Part shown: positions 51,474-63,305 of the stretch, in pieces
Layout of the letters: each line of letters begins with the position of its first letter
How positions within the stretch are numbered: position 1 is the stretch's first letter
Translations under genes and position numbers: made by a program
Notes under the pieces: generated by a model
What the model saw: only the letters and a program-made list of their open reading frames with translations
What the model was told of the DNA's origin: nothing
Database searches by the model: none
Source of the DNA: Crotophaga sulcirostris
Lineage: Eukaryota > Chordata > Aves > Cuculiformes > Crotophagidae
NCBI GenBank assembly: GCA_013397455.1
Contig: VYZB01000123.1
Location: 1,533,729-1,597,728, forward strand
Length of the DNA: 64,000 nt
Direction of reading: 5' to 3'

Positions 51474-51968
51474 TGAGTGCTGGGTTCAGTTCTAGGCCCC
51501 TCACTCCAAGAAGGACCTTGAGGGGCTGGAGCACATCCAGAGAAGGGCAACGAGGCTGGGGAAGGGGCTGGAGAACAGGGGTTGTGAGGAGCCGCTGAGG
51601 GAGCTGGGGGTGTTTAGGTTAGAGAAGAGGAGGCTCAGGGGAGACCTCATCCCTGTCTACACCTGCCTGAAATGAGGTTGTGGTGAGGTGGGTGTTGGTC
51701 TCTTCTCCCAAGGGACAGGAGATAGGACGAGGGGAAATGGCTGCAAGCTGCACCAGCGGAGGTTCAGAATAGACATCAGGAAAAATTTCTTTACTGAAAG
51801 GGTGGTCAGGCACTGAGCAGGCTGCCCAGGGAGGTGGTTAAGTCATCTCTGGAGGTGCTTAAAAGACAGGTAGAGTTTCTCAGAGATATGATTTAGTAAG
51901 TGGACAGGTACGGTTGGACTCAATCTCAAAAGTCACTTCCAACCAGATGATTCTATGATTCCATAAAA
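51474..51968 (+). mobile_element. Old CR1 LINE, about 495 bp
   Basis: The element covers GGGTTCAGTTCTAGGCCCC, GGGGCTGGAGCACATCCAGA, GAAGGGCAACGAGGCTGG, GCCGCTGAGGGAGCTGGGG, AGGCTCAGGGGAGACCTCAT and TTGGTCTCTTCTCCC. It ends GGTTGGACTCAATCTCAAAAG, then CCAGATGATTCTATGATTCC. The tail is the familiar ATTCTATG type, unlike the young set. The coding frame is broken (a TGA replaces part of the HWN motif, near 51814). It is the longest CR1 piece on the plus strand. Confidence 0.94.
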
Positions 51969-54900
51969 CAGAAGAAAGAAGGGTGAAATCTAGAGCAGCA
52001 GTAAAATGTTACTCTTCTGCTAAATGAAAATTTGAAAGTACGGGTGAAATCAAAAACTGACCGGACAATTCTTCTCATGCGTATTCTCTACCTCCTGAGT
52101 TGTGGCATGAGTATAATGGAATCAAGTATGAAGAACTGAGAAAAATCTCTCTGACAGACTTAAAATAAACACTTAAGTCAATGTTTAGGTGAACGTACAC
52201 ATACTCAAATTTGTAGAACTAAAAGCATTACATTTGTAAGGACTAACAGAGTAAAAGTAATAATCGTGAGTCTAAAGGCAGAGGTAGAGAAGAGGATAGC
52301 AGCTAAGTGTACAGAAGGAATCATTAGGTATTATGTTTTCCTTGCATATCTCAATAATACATGCTACAGTCCTTGATGAACTGACTGCAAGAAATTATTG
52401 TTCTTCTGAAGAAAACATTTAATGTTATTTTTACAGTCCTATTTTTAAGAAAATAAGATGCCTCCAATTTGTTCAGTGCAGTGCTCAAAATGATCTCATG
52501 GCATGAAGTGTATACTGTATAAACTGTGAACTCTATTTGAAAATAAAGTTTATAATTAAAACTGGCATTTGTGGGCCTCCAGCTGGTGAAGGCTGTTTTG
52601 CTGACATGCGATGTCACTCCTGACACCCACAGTATGGTAGCTCATTGTCAGAGTTTGTGCCAGGTCTTTGCAATGCCAGTGTCTCAGATGTTGCAGTCTC
52701 CACAAAAATGGTGCTGGACAGCTGGAGGCTTGCAAAGGCTTTATTTTACTATTTGTGCAGAAAAAGGCTCTTCCTCGCTCTGAGAATAATCTTTGCGTTT
52801 TATCAAGGAATGATCTTGATTTTCAGTCCTGTGAAGTTATCCAGTCTGTAGCAATAGCGGTAACCGCTTTTCCAGTGGCCCGCACGTCACCACCATGGGA
52901 AGTGACTCCACGCTGCAGCACAAAGATGCTGTGTTAGAGGCTTCTGTAGACAACAAAATATTAATGTCAGTGGCTCAGCTTCTCTTGTATGATCTGGCTT
53001 GCTGATGGCTTTACTTTGTCGTAAAGGGACCAGATTATTTTGGCCTAGGGAGTGTTGGATGCATTCAAGGAAACACCATCAGCAAGAGACAATTCTGGCT
53101 CTGCGTGTGTGTTTGGCTGCTAGTGGACACAGGAAAAGCTTATTGAAGAAACTGAGAGTCAGAAAATGAGAGAAAGCTTCCTAAGCAATAGGAAATTCTG
53201 GTTTTGCTCAGTCTTAAATAGAAGAAAAAAATTTTTTTAAATGCTGTATGTGTTTTTGTAGTTTAAGGTGACAATATTCTGTTGTAACATCAGCTTTACT
53301 TTAGCAAGATTTCAGAACAAATTTGAAGGGTTCTATTTCAAATACTATTAATAACTCAGTATTAAGCTTATTTGTTCAGTGGGTGACAGTAGTGCTGCCC
53401 CTTCCTATTCCCTATTAAATTAGCATGAAATAAGACGGTTTATGCATCACAGCTCTCGCAGCCTAAGTTGTTATTGACCAGCTCTGAATACAAAGGGTCA
53501 TCTTGCTCTTTACCGAAGAGCTTTACACTAATCTTTTCTAGCTTATATCGACAAACGTTAAGTAAAAATATGAAATAACAAGCTTTAGATGGTTATACTG
53601 TTGCTGTTTAAATAGTATATTTGCACCTTTAGTGAACTCTCCTGCTTATGGAGTTTTTCACCTTCATAAAGCTATCCTTGAGGTAGGTAGTAAAAAATTG
53701 CCCCCTTCTGCCCCAGCCTCCCCATTATAAGTGACAATGCAAGTCTCACCAGAAGCAGGGGGGGAAATCCTGGAAAAGACCACCTAATGCCTTCAGTGGT
53801 GCCCTGATGCAAATACAAAGAATAAGATAATTACACCAGCTTGAAAGCTATCAGAGTAAATAAATCTGTGTAATAAAATAAATCAGAATACATTAGAAAA
53901 AGTGAAGAATTTACCAGAACAAATAATAGCAAAACAGCATGCATTTCTCTTTATTAAAAAAAAAATATCTTGTTTGGTCACTACTTTTCTGGGACATTTA
54001 ATCTTAATAATATTGATATAAACATTTTTCTATTTGAAATGAAAATTAGTGAACCCCTTAGAATCAAATCTGCCATATTACTTAGAAGTTGCATGTGTCA
54101 AAATGAAGTTTTCTCTCTGGACTGCTGTTTGTTTTCTGCAACTATAAACAAAGAATAGCATGAGGCCCTTTGTCTTGCGTTAATTTTTTTAAAAACTTAC
54201 CCTAGTGACTATAATCATTAATTAGACTGCAATAAAAGGTACTTAAATTGTTTTTGAAAAGGAGTTGCACTTTGTTGACTTTAATTAAGTTTACATAAGC
54301 GTGTCCACATGGGGACTTCCAAGAGAAAAGTGAATTTGCAAAGCTGGCACTTTTTCTTCAAATTCACATAGCACAAATCCAAATGATGTTGATTCGCTCA
54401 GATTAACAACTGACACCTGAAACTTCCATACTTGAGCTATTTGGGAGTGTGAAGTTTTCTTGAAATCAAACTAGTAATTGGCTTTTCATAGCCAAGGATC
54501 TGCACCATATCAAGTAAAAGCTCATTTCCAAATCAGGCAATCCTTCAGCTACTGATCTGTCCAGCAGCCATAATGTTTATTTTCAAGTACTTGAAGCAGT
54601 ACGGAGTAATGTCTACTGGACTACTAGACACTGGAAATCAGATCTGTGTTTTTAATCTGTTTTACACTTTTTTTTATCTTGGCTTCTTCCTCTATATTCC
54701 AAGTAGTGTTACATGCTTGAAAAGAATACAGCTGCAATATAATTGGACTTCATTTTTTCCTGAAATACGGAGAAGCAGGGAGTAGAAATGTAGAAATGTA
54801 AACTTTCTGCTTGCAGAAATAAAAATTCTGTGGAAGAGATCCTGACCTAAAGACCCTGTGCTACAATCCTTTCATGTCATGCGAGAAGGCTGTGTTTTAA

Positions 54901-55433
54901 ATTATATGTAGGAAATTTTTGCCACTAAAATAGCCACATGTAGTCACACGCAGCAGAGTTCTTGGTAACAGAGGCTACACTAGAAGTGGAAGTGTAAAAC
55001 AGGCTAAACAAGGCTGTGTGTTCTCTTGTGAGACACATCAGAAAATATCCTGTAAATACATCTCTGAAGTACGTATTCCGCACCCAGTAATCAGAAATAT
55101 TCCCTTTAGTTGCTACACTTTAAACTGAGAGCTTTGGACACTGTGGAAAGAAGTCTTAGCAATGTACACAGCTGATGTACTGGCATTGCTTGGTTTGCAT
55201 CAAGAGAAATTACTTGGTAGCAGAACAAAGCTTAAACAATGTAGGTAATAAACTCGCATCACTTGAGCTCAATGAGCTCAAAAAAGCTAGTAATGTATTC
55301 TTGAAACTTATGAGCTTTCTGTAGACCATAACCTTTCAAAACACCTGAACCTTTTGAATAACCTTTAAAAAAAAACCCTGTTCTTAAATAAAAAACAAAG
55401 GTGTTACAAGCTGATTCTTGTTTCAGCCAAAAG
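51969..55433. other. Unique DNA, no recognised gene
   Basis: No exon or repeat family is recognised. A 13-bp palindrome AGCGGT-A-ACCGCT lies at 52856-52868. A start codon in a strong translation context (CCACCATGG, ATG at 52895) opens a frame of 36 codons to 53005. Nothing else supports it as a gene. Confidence 0.55.
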
Positions 55434-55586
55434 GTTGGAGTAGCCAACCCTGGAGGTGTTTAAGGGGAGATTGGATGAGGCACTCAGTGCCAGGGTTTAG
55501 ATGATGGGTTGGTGTTGGTGTTGGGTTATAGGTTGGACTCGATGATCTCAAAGGTCCTTTCCAACCTTGTGATACTGTGATACTGT
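55434..55586 (+). mobile_element. Young CR1 LINE, short copy
   Basis: The copy begins at about GGAGTAGCCAACCCTGGAGG, so only the last 25 or so codons of the protein remain, followed by the TAG stop (GCCAGGGTTTAG), GGTTGGACTCGATGATCTCA and a GTGATACTGTGATACTG tail. The 5' break lies in the segment encoding EVVES, near that of the copy at 60865. Confidence 0.94.
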
Positions 55587-58500
55587 TCAGTTGCTGCCAT
55601 GGCGCAGCATTAGAAGCCATCTCCTCTTGGCACCTAATCAGTAAATAATTCCAATTGTCTGTCTGCTCTTCTTCCACTCAGCTTTGTGTGACAGTGTTGT
55701 ACGCTAGGAAGTTTTGGCTTACCAGAACGGAGCAGGGAGCCTTTGCAGGACAGATCCATGGCAGTTGCAGAGGTTTACATTGGGTAAGTTCAAAATCTGC
55801 TACATGCTTTGTTTGATGAAATGAGAAACTTCCAGGAAGCACATGGCTAGTGCCCCCAGAGGTGCCTTTTCAGTTTTCCAATAAAAGCTGATGAAATTAG
55901 AATTGGCTATCAAATCCTTCTAGTAAACTTGCATCATTCTTTGCTAATTTCCTTCTAGTGGCCCCTTGAGAGATGCAGATAGTCTCAATGCTGCATATTA
56001 AACTTTAATTACTGATTTCTGTTATGAGGGTGAGATAACACTCAGAGATAGCTGCACCATAGCTCGCAAGCTCCTCATGCTGAAAAATGCCCATAAAGTA
56101 AATGAAAAATGAGTCAGCAACCTAGCAGCAATCTCTGTCAGTACATGCTGCACCTTCAGCTTCACAGTAGGATGCCAGCTGGTCTTCTATTAACAGTAAA
56201 TTGTACATTTTCATTTATTTATAAGAGTCATTAATCTGGTGGGTTGAATGCAATTTGCTCTCTGGAAAAGAGCACAGAGGGCTTAGCATCACCCGTGCAG
56301 ACACAATGGGTACTATATGAAATATATCACAATGTATAATCTACAACAGCAGTGCTGTTGCACGGGGTTTGAAGCATTTTACTTATTATATTGCATAAAG
56401 GAGGAATTCCTAAATCAACTTTGCTTGACTTATATATTCACTTCTCTGAAGGAAAAATCCTGCAATTTTAGCTAAACTCCTTATAACACTGCGTGCCTGA
56501 CTTGGTAACACGTTCCCTTCTTTGCGAAATTATCATACAGGACTTCAGGACCACGATAACCTTGCTAAATGAAGTGAAACTAGAGATTTTACTTGGAATG
56601 ATCCTCAACCTGGCAGACTGAAACAGGTATATGTGGAAATATGTATTTGCCTCAGAAATGAGACAACATGTCTTAACCAGCAGATGAATGTATGGGAGAA
56701 ATGCAACGTTCATGCCAGTGTTTTAGAAGTTTGTGCTAGAATTCTGTAAGTATTCTAACAAGGAACAGGCAAGATATTTGCATGTTTATAGACTTAAAGT
56801 GGTACAATATTTTCTTCATCTGGCACCTTTCTTTTGCTGTTCCTGTTGCCCATCTCCTCTGAATTTGTTTAACTGAGCTACTACTTATTCTACTGTTCTT
56901 TCTTTTTACTAGATCTACCTGAACAGTCAGCGTGTTGTATTTGTATACTCTATAGTATATTTTTATATATNNNNNNNNNNTATATAGTATATATACTATA
57001 TGCTAATATAGTATATTTTGGCACTTGACCAATTGGTCTGAGAAAATAAGGTCTCACAGTTCTCAGAGCATGGAGTTTTTTGCACATACACAATTATCAT
57101 ATTTTTTCTTCTCTGTGCTGCTATGCCACTTTTTCTCCTTATCAAAATAAAAGGGATTTCAGAGGAAAATCCTGTCCTTACAAGGGAACTCCGACTGCCT
57201 GGCACCAAATTTGTAGGGAATTGGAAGGGAAGTAGCTCCAGATTGCTAGGTTGCTTTGGGCTGACACAGGGTCTGTTGGGCTGTAGAAACCAGCAGGTGT
57301 GTTAGAGACAGGTATTGCACAGGTGCCTTGGCTGCAGTGGAAAAACAAAGGAAGCTACAGGATGGATGTAGTGCCAGTATTCTCTGTTTTAATACCCTTG
57401 TTCATTTTGCTAGTCACTAAGGCATGTGTTTGCAGGAGTGTTAGAGCAAATATATCATTCTAGGAGTTGGGATGGGGAGCTGTCTCTTTGCTTTGACGTT
57501 TTCCAAGTCAATGTGTGAGCCTGGCACAGCATCTCACTAGATTCCAGTGCATTGTATGTGATAAGTGGTTACAAGAAATAAAATCTTGTAATTCTTACAA
57601 GCAGATGCAAATAGCTGAAAGCATGGTCATATTTTGCAGTGACTATATTTAAAAACTATTAATTACTTCATTTCCATGGCCTGGTCCACAACAAACCAGC
57701 ATCCTGCTGACCATCTACTTTGAAGTTCCTTCCCTCTGATTTTCTAGGCTGCCTTCTGTTTAGTGGGATGTTTGATTGTGAGGGTTTTTTTGTGGTGGTA
57801 TTTTTTCTGGTCATCTGGGTAAGGCTTTGAGTTTATTTCTAAATTGCTGTTTATTTCAATTTTTTTTCATATTTTTAACACCTACATTTTTGATGTTATG
57901 GGTACTGGATAAACTTAGAAAATCAGGGTTAAAACTTTAATTAAAAGTAGATGTGGGTGCATAGTTTTTAAAATGACAAAACACTGCTAAAACAAATGTG
58001 TATTTTATACATCAGACTAGTAGGTTTTCAATTTGCTAAATATGCTCTATGTTTGCTTTTAATTGTATAACCCCAAATATCACACTTGTCTTCATTAAAA
58101 TTTATTAGTTCACTCACTCAAAGAAATTATTCTAAATATCTCCAGTAAATATTCACTGTTGTGGACTATGAAACTAATTATTTCCTTAAAGCTAATGCTT
58201 TCATCATTCATTAGGTACTAAGAGGGTAAAGTGAATTTCAATATATTTCCCGGTCTACCTCTCTTTTTTTTTTCTTTCTTTTAAGACAGTTCAAGCTTAC
58301 CCTATTAAAGTATACCAGAAAAGTAAGTCACAAAATGTAGGGAGTGTTGTATAGTGTATAATGCTAGTCATCTGGTCAGGGTTTTTTTGTATTTTGCTTT
58401 GAATTTAGACCAGTTTCAAATCTACTTTAGAGCTTCTTCGCTGTTGACTAGAATGAGAAAAATGTTTTGGGAAGACAAGGAGAAATAGGAATGACCACTG

Positions 58501-58690
58501 CCTGTATTACAAATAGCTATATTTTTTCTTTGTTGTTTGTAACCTCAGCTGTGAAGCCAGGGACTAACCCAGCCACTGTACAACTGAAGAGTAACTTAAA
58601 ATCCACAACGAATAAGTAAGATACATTGTGACTGAAGCCAAGAGAGATGCTTCCATCCACAGTGCTAGCTGATCAACCCTTTGCAGTTCC
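55587..58690. other. Unique DNA, possible regulatory stretch, no recognised gene
   Basis: No exon is recognised. The 55860-56420 stretch has a balanced composition with TTTAATTA-type sites and a 17-bp palindrome (56344-56360, CAACAGCA-G-TGCTGTTG). AT-rich self-complementary DNA flanks a 10-base gap at 56971-56980. Confidence 0.5.
56971..56980. other. Assembly gap, 10 N
   Basis: A ten-base placeholder inside TATAGTATA-type self-complementary DNA on both sides. The round minimum length suggests that the true size is unknown, and an AT-rich foldback could have been collapsed. Confidence 0.97.
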
Positions 58691-58868
58691 ATTGGCCATT
58701 GGAATGCGTTGCCCAGGGAGGTGGTGGAGTCGCCAACCCTGGAGGTGTTTAAGAGGAGACTGGCTGAGGCACTCAGTGCCAGGGTTTAGATGATGGGTTG
58801 GTGTTGGTGTTGGGTTCTAGGTTGGACTCGATCTCAGAGGTCCTTTTCAACCCTGTGATACTGTGATA
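58691..58868 (+). mobile_element. Young CR1 LINE, short copy
   Basis: It begins at ATTGGCCATTGGAATGCG, close to the 5' break of the copy at 63306. It covers the last 40 or so codons of the protein, the TAG stop, GGTTGGACTCGATCTCAGAG (three bases fewer than the full GATGATCTC form) and a GTGATACTGTGATA tail. It is well preserved. Confidence 0.94.
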
Positions 58869-60864
58869 ATAGACAATCTGCCACATTTATATTCCATGAG
58901 ATGCCACACACGTAATACTTGCAGTTATTACATTTGTACGTACAAGGAACACCCAAGGAGTAGAGCACAGCTTTTCTTCTGTGGGATCTCTTATGTGAAA
59001 GAAAAGACTTCATCATGAGGCAGGACAATCCCAACCAACATTTGCTCAATGAGTCTTGCACTGTGCCCTGAAGTTGATGAGACTATTAACATTAATTATT
59101 CATGTGCTGACAGAGGCCACTGCAGGAGACACAGAATGAAGAATAATGGGCTGAAATAGAGAAAACTGGATGTACAAGAGAGCCTGGGGAATGGAATATC
59201 TTTCAATATTTTTCCTCATTAGTTTGGCTTATTTCCCACAGGGACAGTAGCACAAATCTTTAACACCAGAACTTTTCCTTAACTGTGTCTACAAAATCAG
59301 AGCCACATTCCCTTCGTGAGAAGTACTCTGCTCCTGAGCCTTGACCCTTTTGTCAGCTCAAATATACTTACTGATTGCATATTTCTTTGAGTCTGCTAGG
59401 TGGACCTCATCTGCCCAGGGCGTGATATAGGACAGGGAAGAACTCAATTTTTAATTTTGTGCAAAAAAAAAAAAAAAAAGGCAATGTAAACACCAGTGAA
59501 AGTCAGTGACTTCTCACTGTCTTCTGACTCCAGACTTCTTGCAAAGACACTCTGGCAAGTGCAAACTTAATAAAAGGCTCTCTTCTATAAACATAAAAGC
59601 TATTTTGTTTGAAGCTCAGTGAATGTTGGGGCAGGTAGAGCTACAGATGGAATGCTCTGAGGCAACGCTTTTTTACGAGCTTTCTTTCTCCAGGGACTAT
59701 ATAAAATGCTGATATTTATATTTTTAAGTTATAGAGCTGTGAAACTGAAATAGACCTTTAGCAATAAATGCAGCTCATGTTTATGACTGTCAGCTAAAGA
59801 AATGAATATCTCCTTTTCATAACGTACCTTTAATTTGTATTGCCTTTTTTTTATTTTTACGTGTGCATTTTACAGAAAATTTAATTCAAAACTAATCATC
59901 ATAGTGCTAGTAAGAACTTGAACTGTTGCATTGCTCCAGTTTACATTACACTTCTCTTCCCAAAGAAGAGAGGCACACAGCATCAGGAGTTGTTTTGTGA
60001 TTTGGGTTTTTTAAAATAAATAAATAAACAATAATAATAATTTTGAAAAAACCCAGAACTCAAGTTTTTGCCTGTTTTTGTCTTACATAGTGCTGGAAAG
60101 GTTCAGAAAGCAGAACCCCTCATTCAGCATTCTGGTTGGCATTCTACATTTATAAATATTGCAGGAAGTGAACTAAAATGCCGTTAGTGCACGAACAGCG
60201 CGGGAGAAGAGGGGTGCTCCAAGGAGCAGAGGTTGCCTCTCAGCCACCAGCAGTACCTACCAGTTTATCCTGTGGTGAGCTAACCCGTCTTGGCTGTGAT
60301 TTCATCCATGGCATCAACTAAGTCTAAGGATGTCACCTTTCTTCACATTCTATAAACTGATAATGTGGATAAGAAGGGAATTTTGCATTCTTAAAATGGA
60401 TGAGTACACATGTGCAACAGTAAGACAAGGTGAGAAATAGATTTTTGCTGCTTCAGCTAATAACTCTATGAAATAATTACTTCATAGGGTTAAGCCTTTA
60501 TTCTTTTATTCAGTATATCAGAGCCTTGTATATGCTACTTTTTTTAAAAATTAAAACTATAAACTATGGTGACCTATGTTCCCAAAACGTGTTAGTTAAT
60601 AATTAAAATGTGTGTTGAAACATGAATTATTGAGCTGGTTCTAGAGAAACACAATTTTCTTGTGCTGAACAGCTAAGCAATATTGTTGAAGCCAGACATT
60701 CAAAATGCTGAGACTTGTTTAAAAAAGCTGATTTTAAAGAAATACCCTTATGACACATTTTCCTAATTGTCCTTTGAGATTTTTTAAAGGCAATTTTTCA
60801 AATTCTTCTGTGCAACTAAATTTCTAATTTTAAAAGGAAACCTAGGACTTATACAATCACAGGA
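58869..60864. other. Unique DNA, no gene seen
   Basis: No exon or repeat family is recognised. An A run lies at 59463-59479 and an AAAT/AAT simple repeat at 60013-60040. Confidence 0.65.
60013..60040. repeat. (AAAT)n / (AAT)n simple repeat
   Basis: About four AAAT units followed by three AAT units. Short and unremarkable. Confidence 0.85.
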
Positions 60865-61018
60865 CCCGGGGAGGTGGTAGAGTTGCCGTCCCTGGAGGTG
60901 TTTAAGAGGAGATTGGATGAGGCACTCAGTGCCAGGGTTTAGATGATGGGTTGGTGTTGGTGTTGGTTATAGGTTGGACTCAATCTCAAAGGTCCTTTCC
61001 AACCTTATGATACTGTGA
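60865..61018 (+). mobile_element. Young CR1 LINE, short copy
   Basis: It begins at CCCGGGGAGGTGGTAGAG, with the last 30 or so codons of the protein, TAG stop, GGTTGGACTCAATCTCAAAG and a single ATGATACTGTGA tail unit. It has the shortened GATGATCTC segment and lacks one G in the GTTGGGTTATAGG stretch. Confidence 0.94.
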
Positions 61019-62590
61019 GCCATAGGACAGAAACTTTGAGATATCATGACAGTCCACAATTTTAAAAGTTGATAGCAAAGCAATTAGAACAAAGTCACAG
61101 TTTGGCAAACTCTTACGTGCAGAAGTCAAAGTACCAGATGATTTATGATAACTCTACTCAGTGGGGAAAGAAGTCAGTAAACACTGGTGCAGGGTTACTC
61201 TCACTCGTCTGTATTTACTTAACCACAATAAAACTGTTGTTAGTAACCTACTCTCTGCATGAAACCAGATCTTCAAATGGAAAGGATTGCTAGAATTTTT
61301 GATTGACTGGCTATTATTTCTTTCTACCCAAATCTTTAAAGCATTAACTTTCAAAGAATTAGCCTTTTAAAAATTATTTGGTTTTATTTGAGCAAAGATT
61401 CTAGTCTTTTCCACTGAAGTGTTTGGTCAGGCAGGAATTTGAAGTAGGCTGGCATAAGTTGGAATTTTACATGGCAGTTTTCTACCTCTTATTATTTTAG
61501 TTACCCTTAACTTTCAGTGCTCCAACTAGAGATGGAGCAGAGCAGCCAAATCTATTTTAGAAGTTCTGTTAAAAATACGATGTGCTGAGGATGAAGTTCA
61601 GTGAGAACCGTTGTAAATTATTAATTTGTAAATTAGTTCAAGGAGAAAAATTACTGCAAATACAGAGAATCTTACAATGAAGTAGAAAGCTACCTACTTT
61701 GCCTGTGACAGAAGAATATTATTGTGGTGAAAGACTGTCTCTTGCCATGGAGGGTGTGAGGTTTAGCTTCAACTGCCCAGCATAAACAATGAATGCTTCC
61801 ATCTCTCCAGGGCCACGTATTCATATGAAATATTATTAAGTACTCATGTGATAACAAATAATATGACACATTGATACTTGGAGGCTACTTTAAAGGCCTT
61901 TGTAGTTTTTTCTTTAAAAAAAGAATTCATTTCAAATCCTTTTAGACTTAACATTTAGCTCTTTTCTTTTTATTGTGCAAAGATGTTGTTGTGGCTTTCT
62001 TCTAGCTAGTTTGAGGCATAAAAGTGAATTTGTTAGACCTGAAAGATTTCAATTAACTAAAGTGAATGCCAGAGCTCAGAGATAAAATTTCCTGATTTGC
62101 TTCTCACCAGTTAGCCCAGGTAGGTCTTAACAAAGATTTTTTTATTTCAGGAAAGAAAACAGATAAAAGATTAGAGAGAGAAGGGGAATGGAATTATGAA
62201 CACAAAATGAGTTCACAGATTAACATTTTCACAAAAGAACAACACAGAGAGAAGGGAGAAGAAAACTTTTTTGGCTTTTAATTGTTTTATTTTTTTTCTC
62301 CTCATTCTTCAGCATTCAGATGTAATGAATTCATTCTGCCTTTAAGCAGGAAGTGCCATGTCACATTAAAATTTAGCAGCGATACCTCTAGCATCTGTGT
62401 GGATGTACGTATGCTTTACTGTAGAGACCTTCTAATCTCCATTTTCTTCTATTTTGCAAAGAAAACTATGATTTAGAGATTAAATTATAGGTAATTTTAA
62501 TCTCGAGCTTTTAAATTAAACACATTTGTTCCATAAGAGGAATTATTGTGTTTGGTTTTGTTTCCATCACACGATACTAATAAATACTGT
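61019..62590. other. Unique AT-rich DNA, no gene seen
   Basis: No exon or repeat family is recognised. Open frames are short and random. Confidence 0.65.
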
Positions 62591-62955
62591 CATAGGTTCA
62601 TGAGAGGTTTGAGGTGGGCACGATCTCTGGACATGTTCTGGTTCAGCCCCCTGCTCAAGCATGGTTAACTAGAGCAGACTGGTTTGGACTGTGTCCAGTT
62701 AGGTTTTGATCATTCCTGAGGATGGAGACTCTACAACCTCTGTTGCACCATTGTTTGACCACATTCACAGTAATACTCTTTTCTTTTTGCTTGAATGGAA
62801 TGTCTTGCGTTTCTGTGTGTGCTGCTTTTTCTGTCACTGGTTACCACTGAGAAGAGTCCAACTCTGTTGCCTTTAGTATGTCAGTTTTTAGTACACATTA
62901 TTGAAATCTCCACTGTGCCTTCTCTTCTCCAGGCTGATCAATCTCATCTCTCTCC
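62591..62955 (-). mobile_element. Old CR1 LINE, 3' part of a split element
   Basis: The plus strand shows the reverse complement of an old CR1: GTTCAGCCCCCTGCTCAAGC, AGGATGGAGACTCTACAACC, TTTGACCACATTCACAGTAA, GGTTACCACTGAGAAGAGTC and CTTCTCTTCTCCAGGCTGAT. It is strongly diverged and carries no intact frame. The more 5' part of what looks like the same element continues at 63040 beyond a microsatellite and a missing stretch. Confidence 0.88.
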
Positions 62956-62964
62956 ACCACCCCT

Positions 62965-63004
62965 CATACATACATACATACATACACACATACACACACA
63001 CACA
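62965..63004. repeat. (CATA)n / (CA)n microsatellite
   Basis: Five or six CATA units grade into CACA units and then a C run. It lies between two halves of an old CR1 and replaces or interrupts CR1 sequence that would be expected there. Confidence 0.95.
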
Positions 63005-63039
63005 CCCCCCTTTTTCTGCAAAACTGTTATCAAGTCTGT

Positions 63040-63300
63040 TAGCCTTCAGCCTGGATTGACGCATGGAGTTATTCCTTCCCAGGTGCAGGGCTTTGCTTTT
63101 CCCTTTGAACTTCATGACATTTCTCCCTGATCATTTCTCCAGCCTGTTGAGGCCCCTGTGAATAACATCTCAATCACCCACTGTTTCTGTCATTCCTCCA
63201 AGTTATATTTCTGTAAATTTGATGAGGCTATGTGCTGTCCTATCGTCTGCATCATTAGTGCAGATGTTAATTTGGCCTCAGTATCATCCCCTGTGACATC
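63040..63300 (-). mobile_element. Old CR1 LINE, internal part, left of nested insertion
   Basis: TTCAGCCTGGATTGACGCAT, GGAGTTATTCCTTCCCAGGT, GCAGGGCTTTGC, TTTGAACTTCATGACATTTC and CCAGCCTGTTGAGGCCCCTG match, in order, the minus-strand avian CR1 internal region familiar to me. The order relative to 62591-62955 is right for one minus-strand element. The stretch between them in the consensus is missing, so there has been an internal deletion or rearrangement. It is interrupted at 63300 by a young CR1. Confidence 0.82.
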
Positions 63301-63305
63301 ACCAC

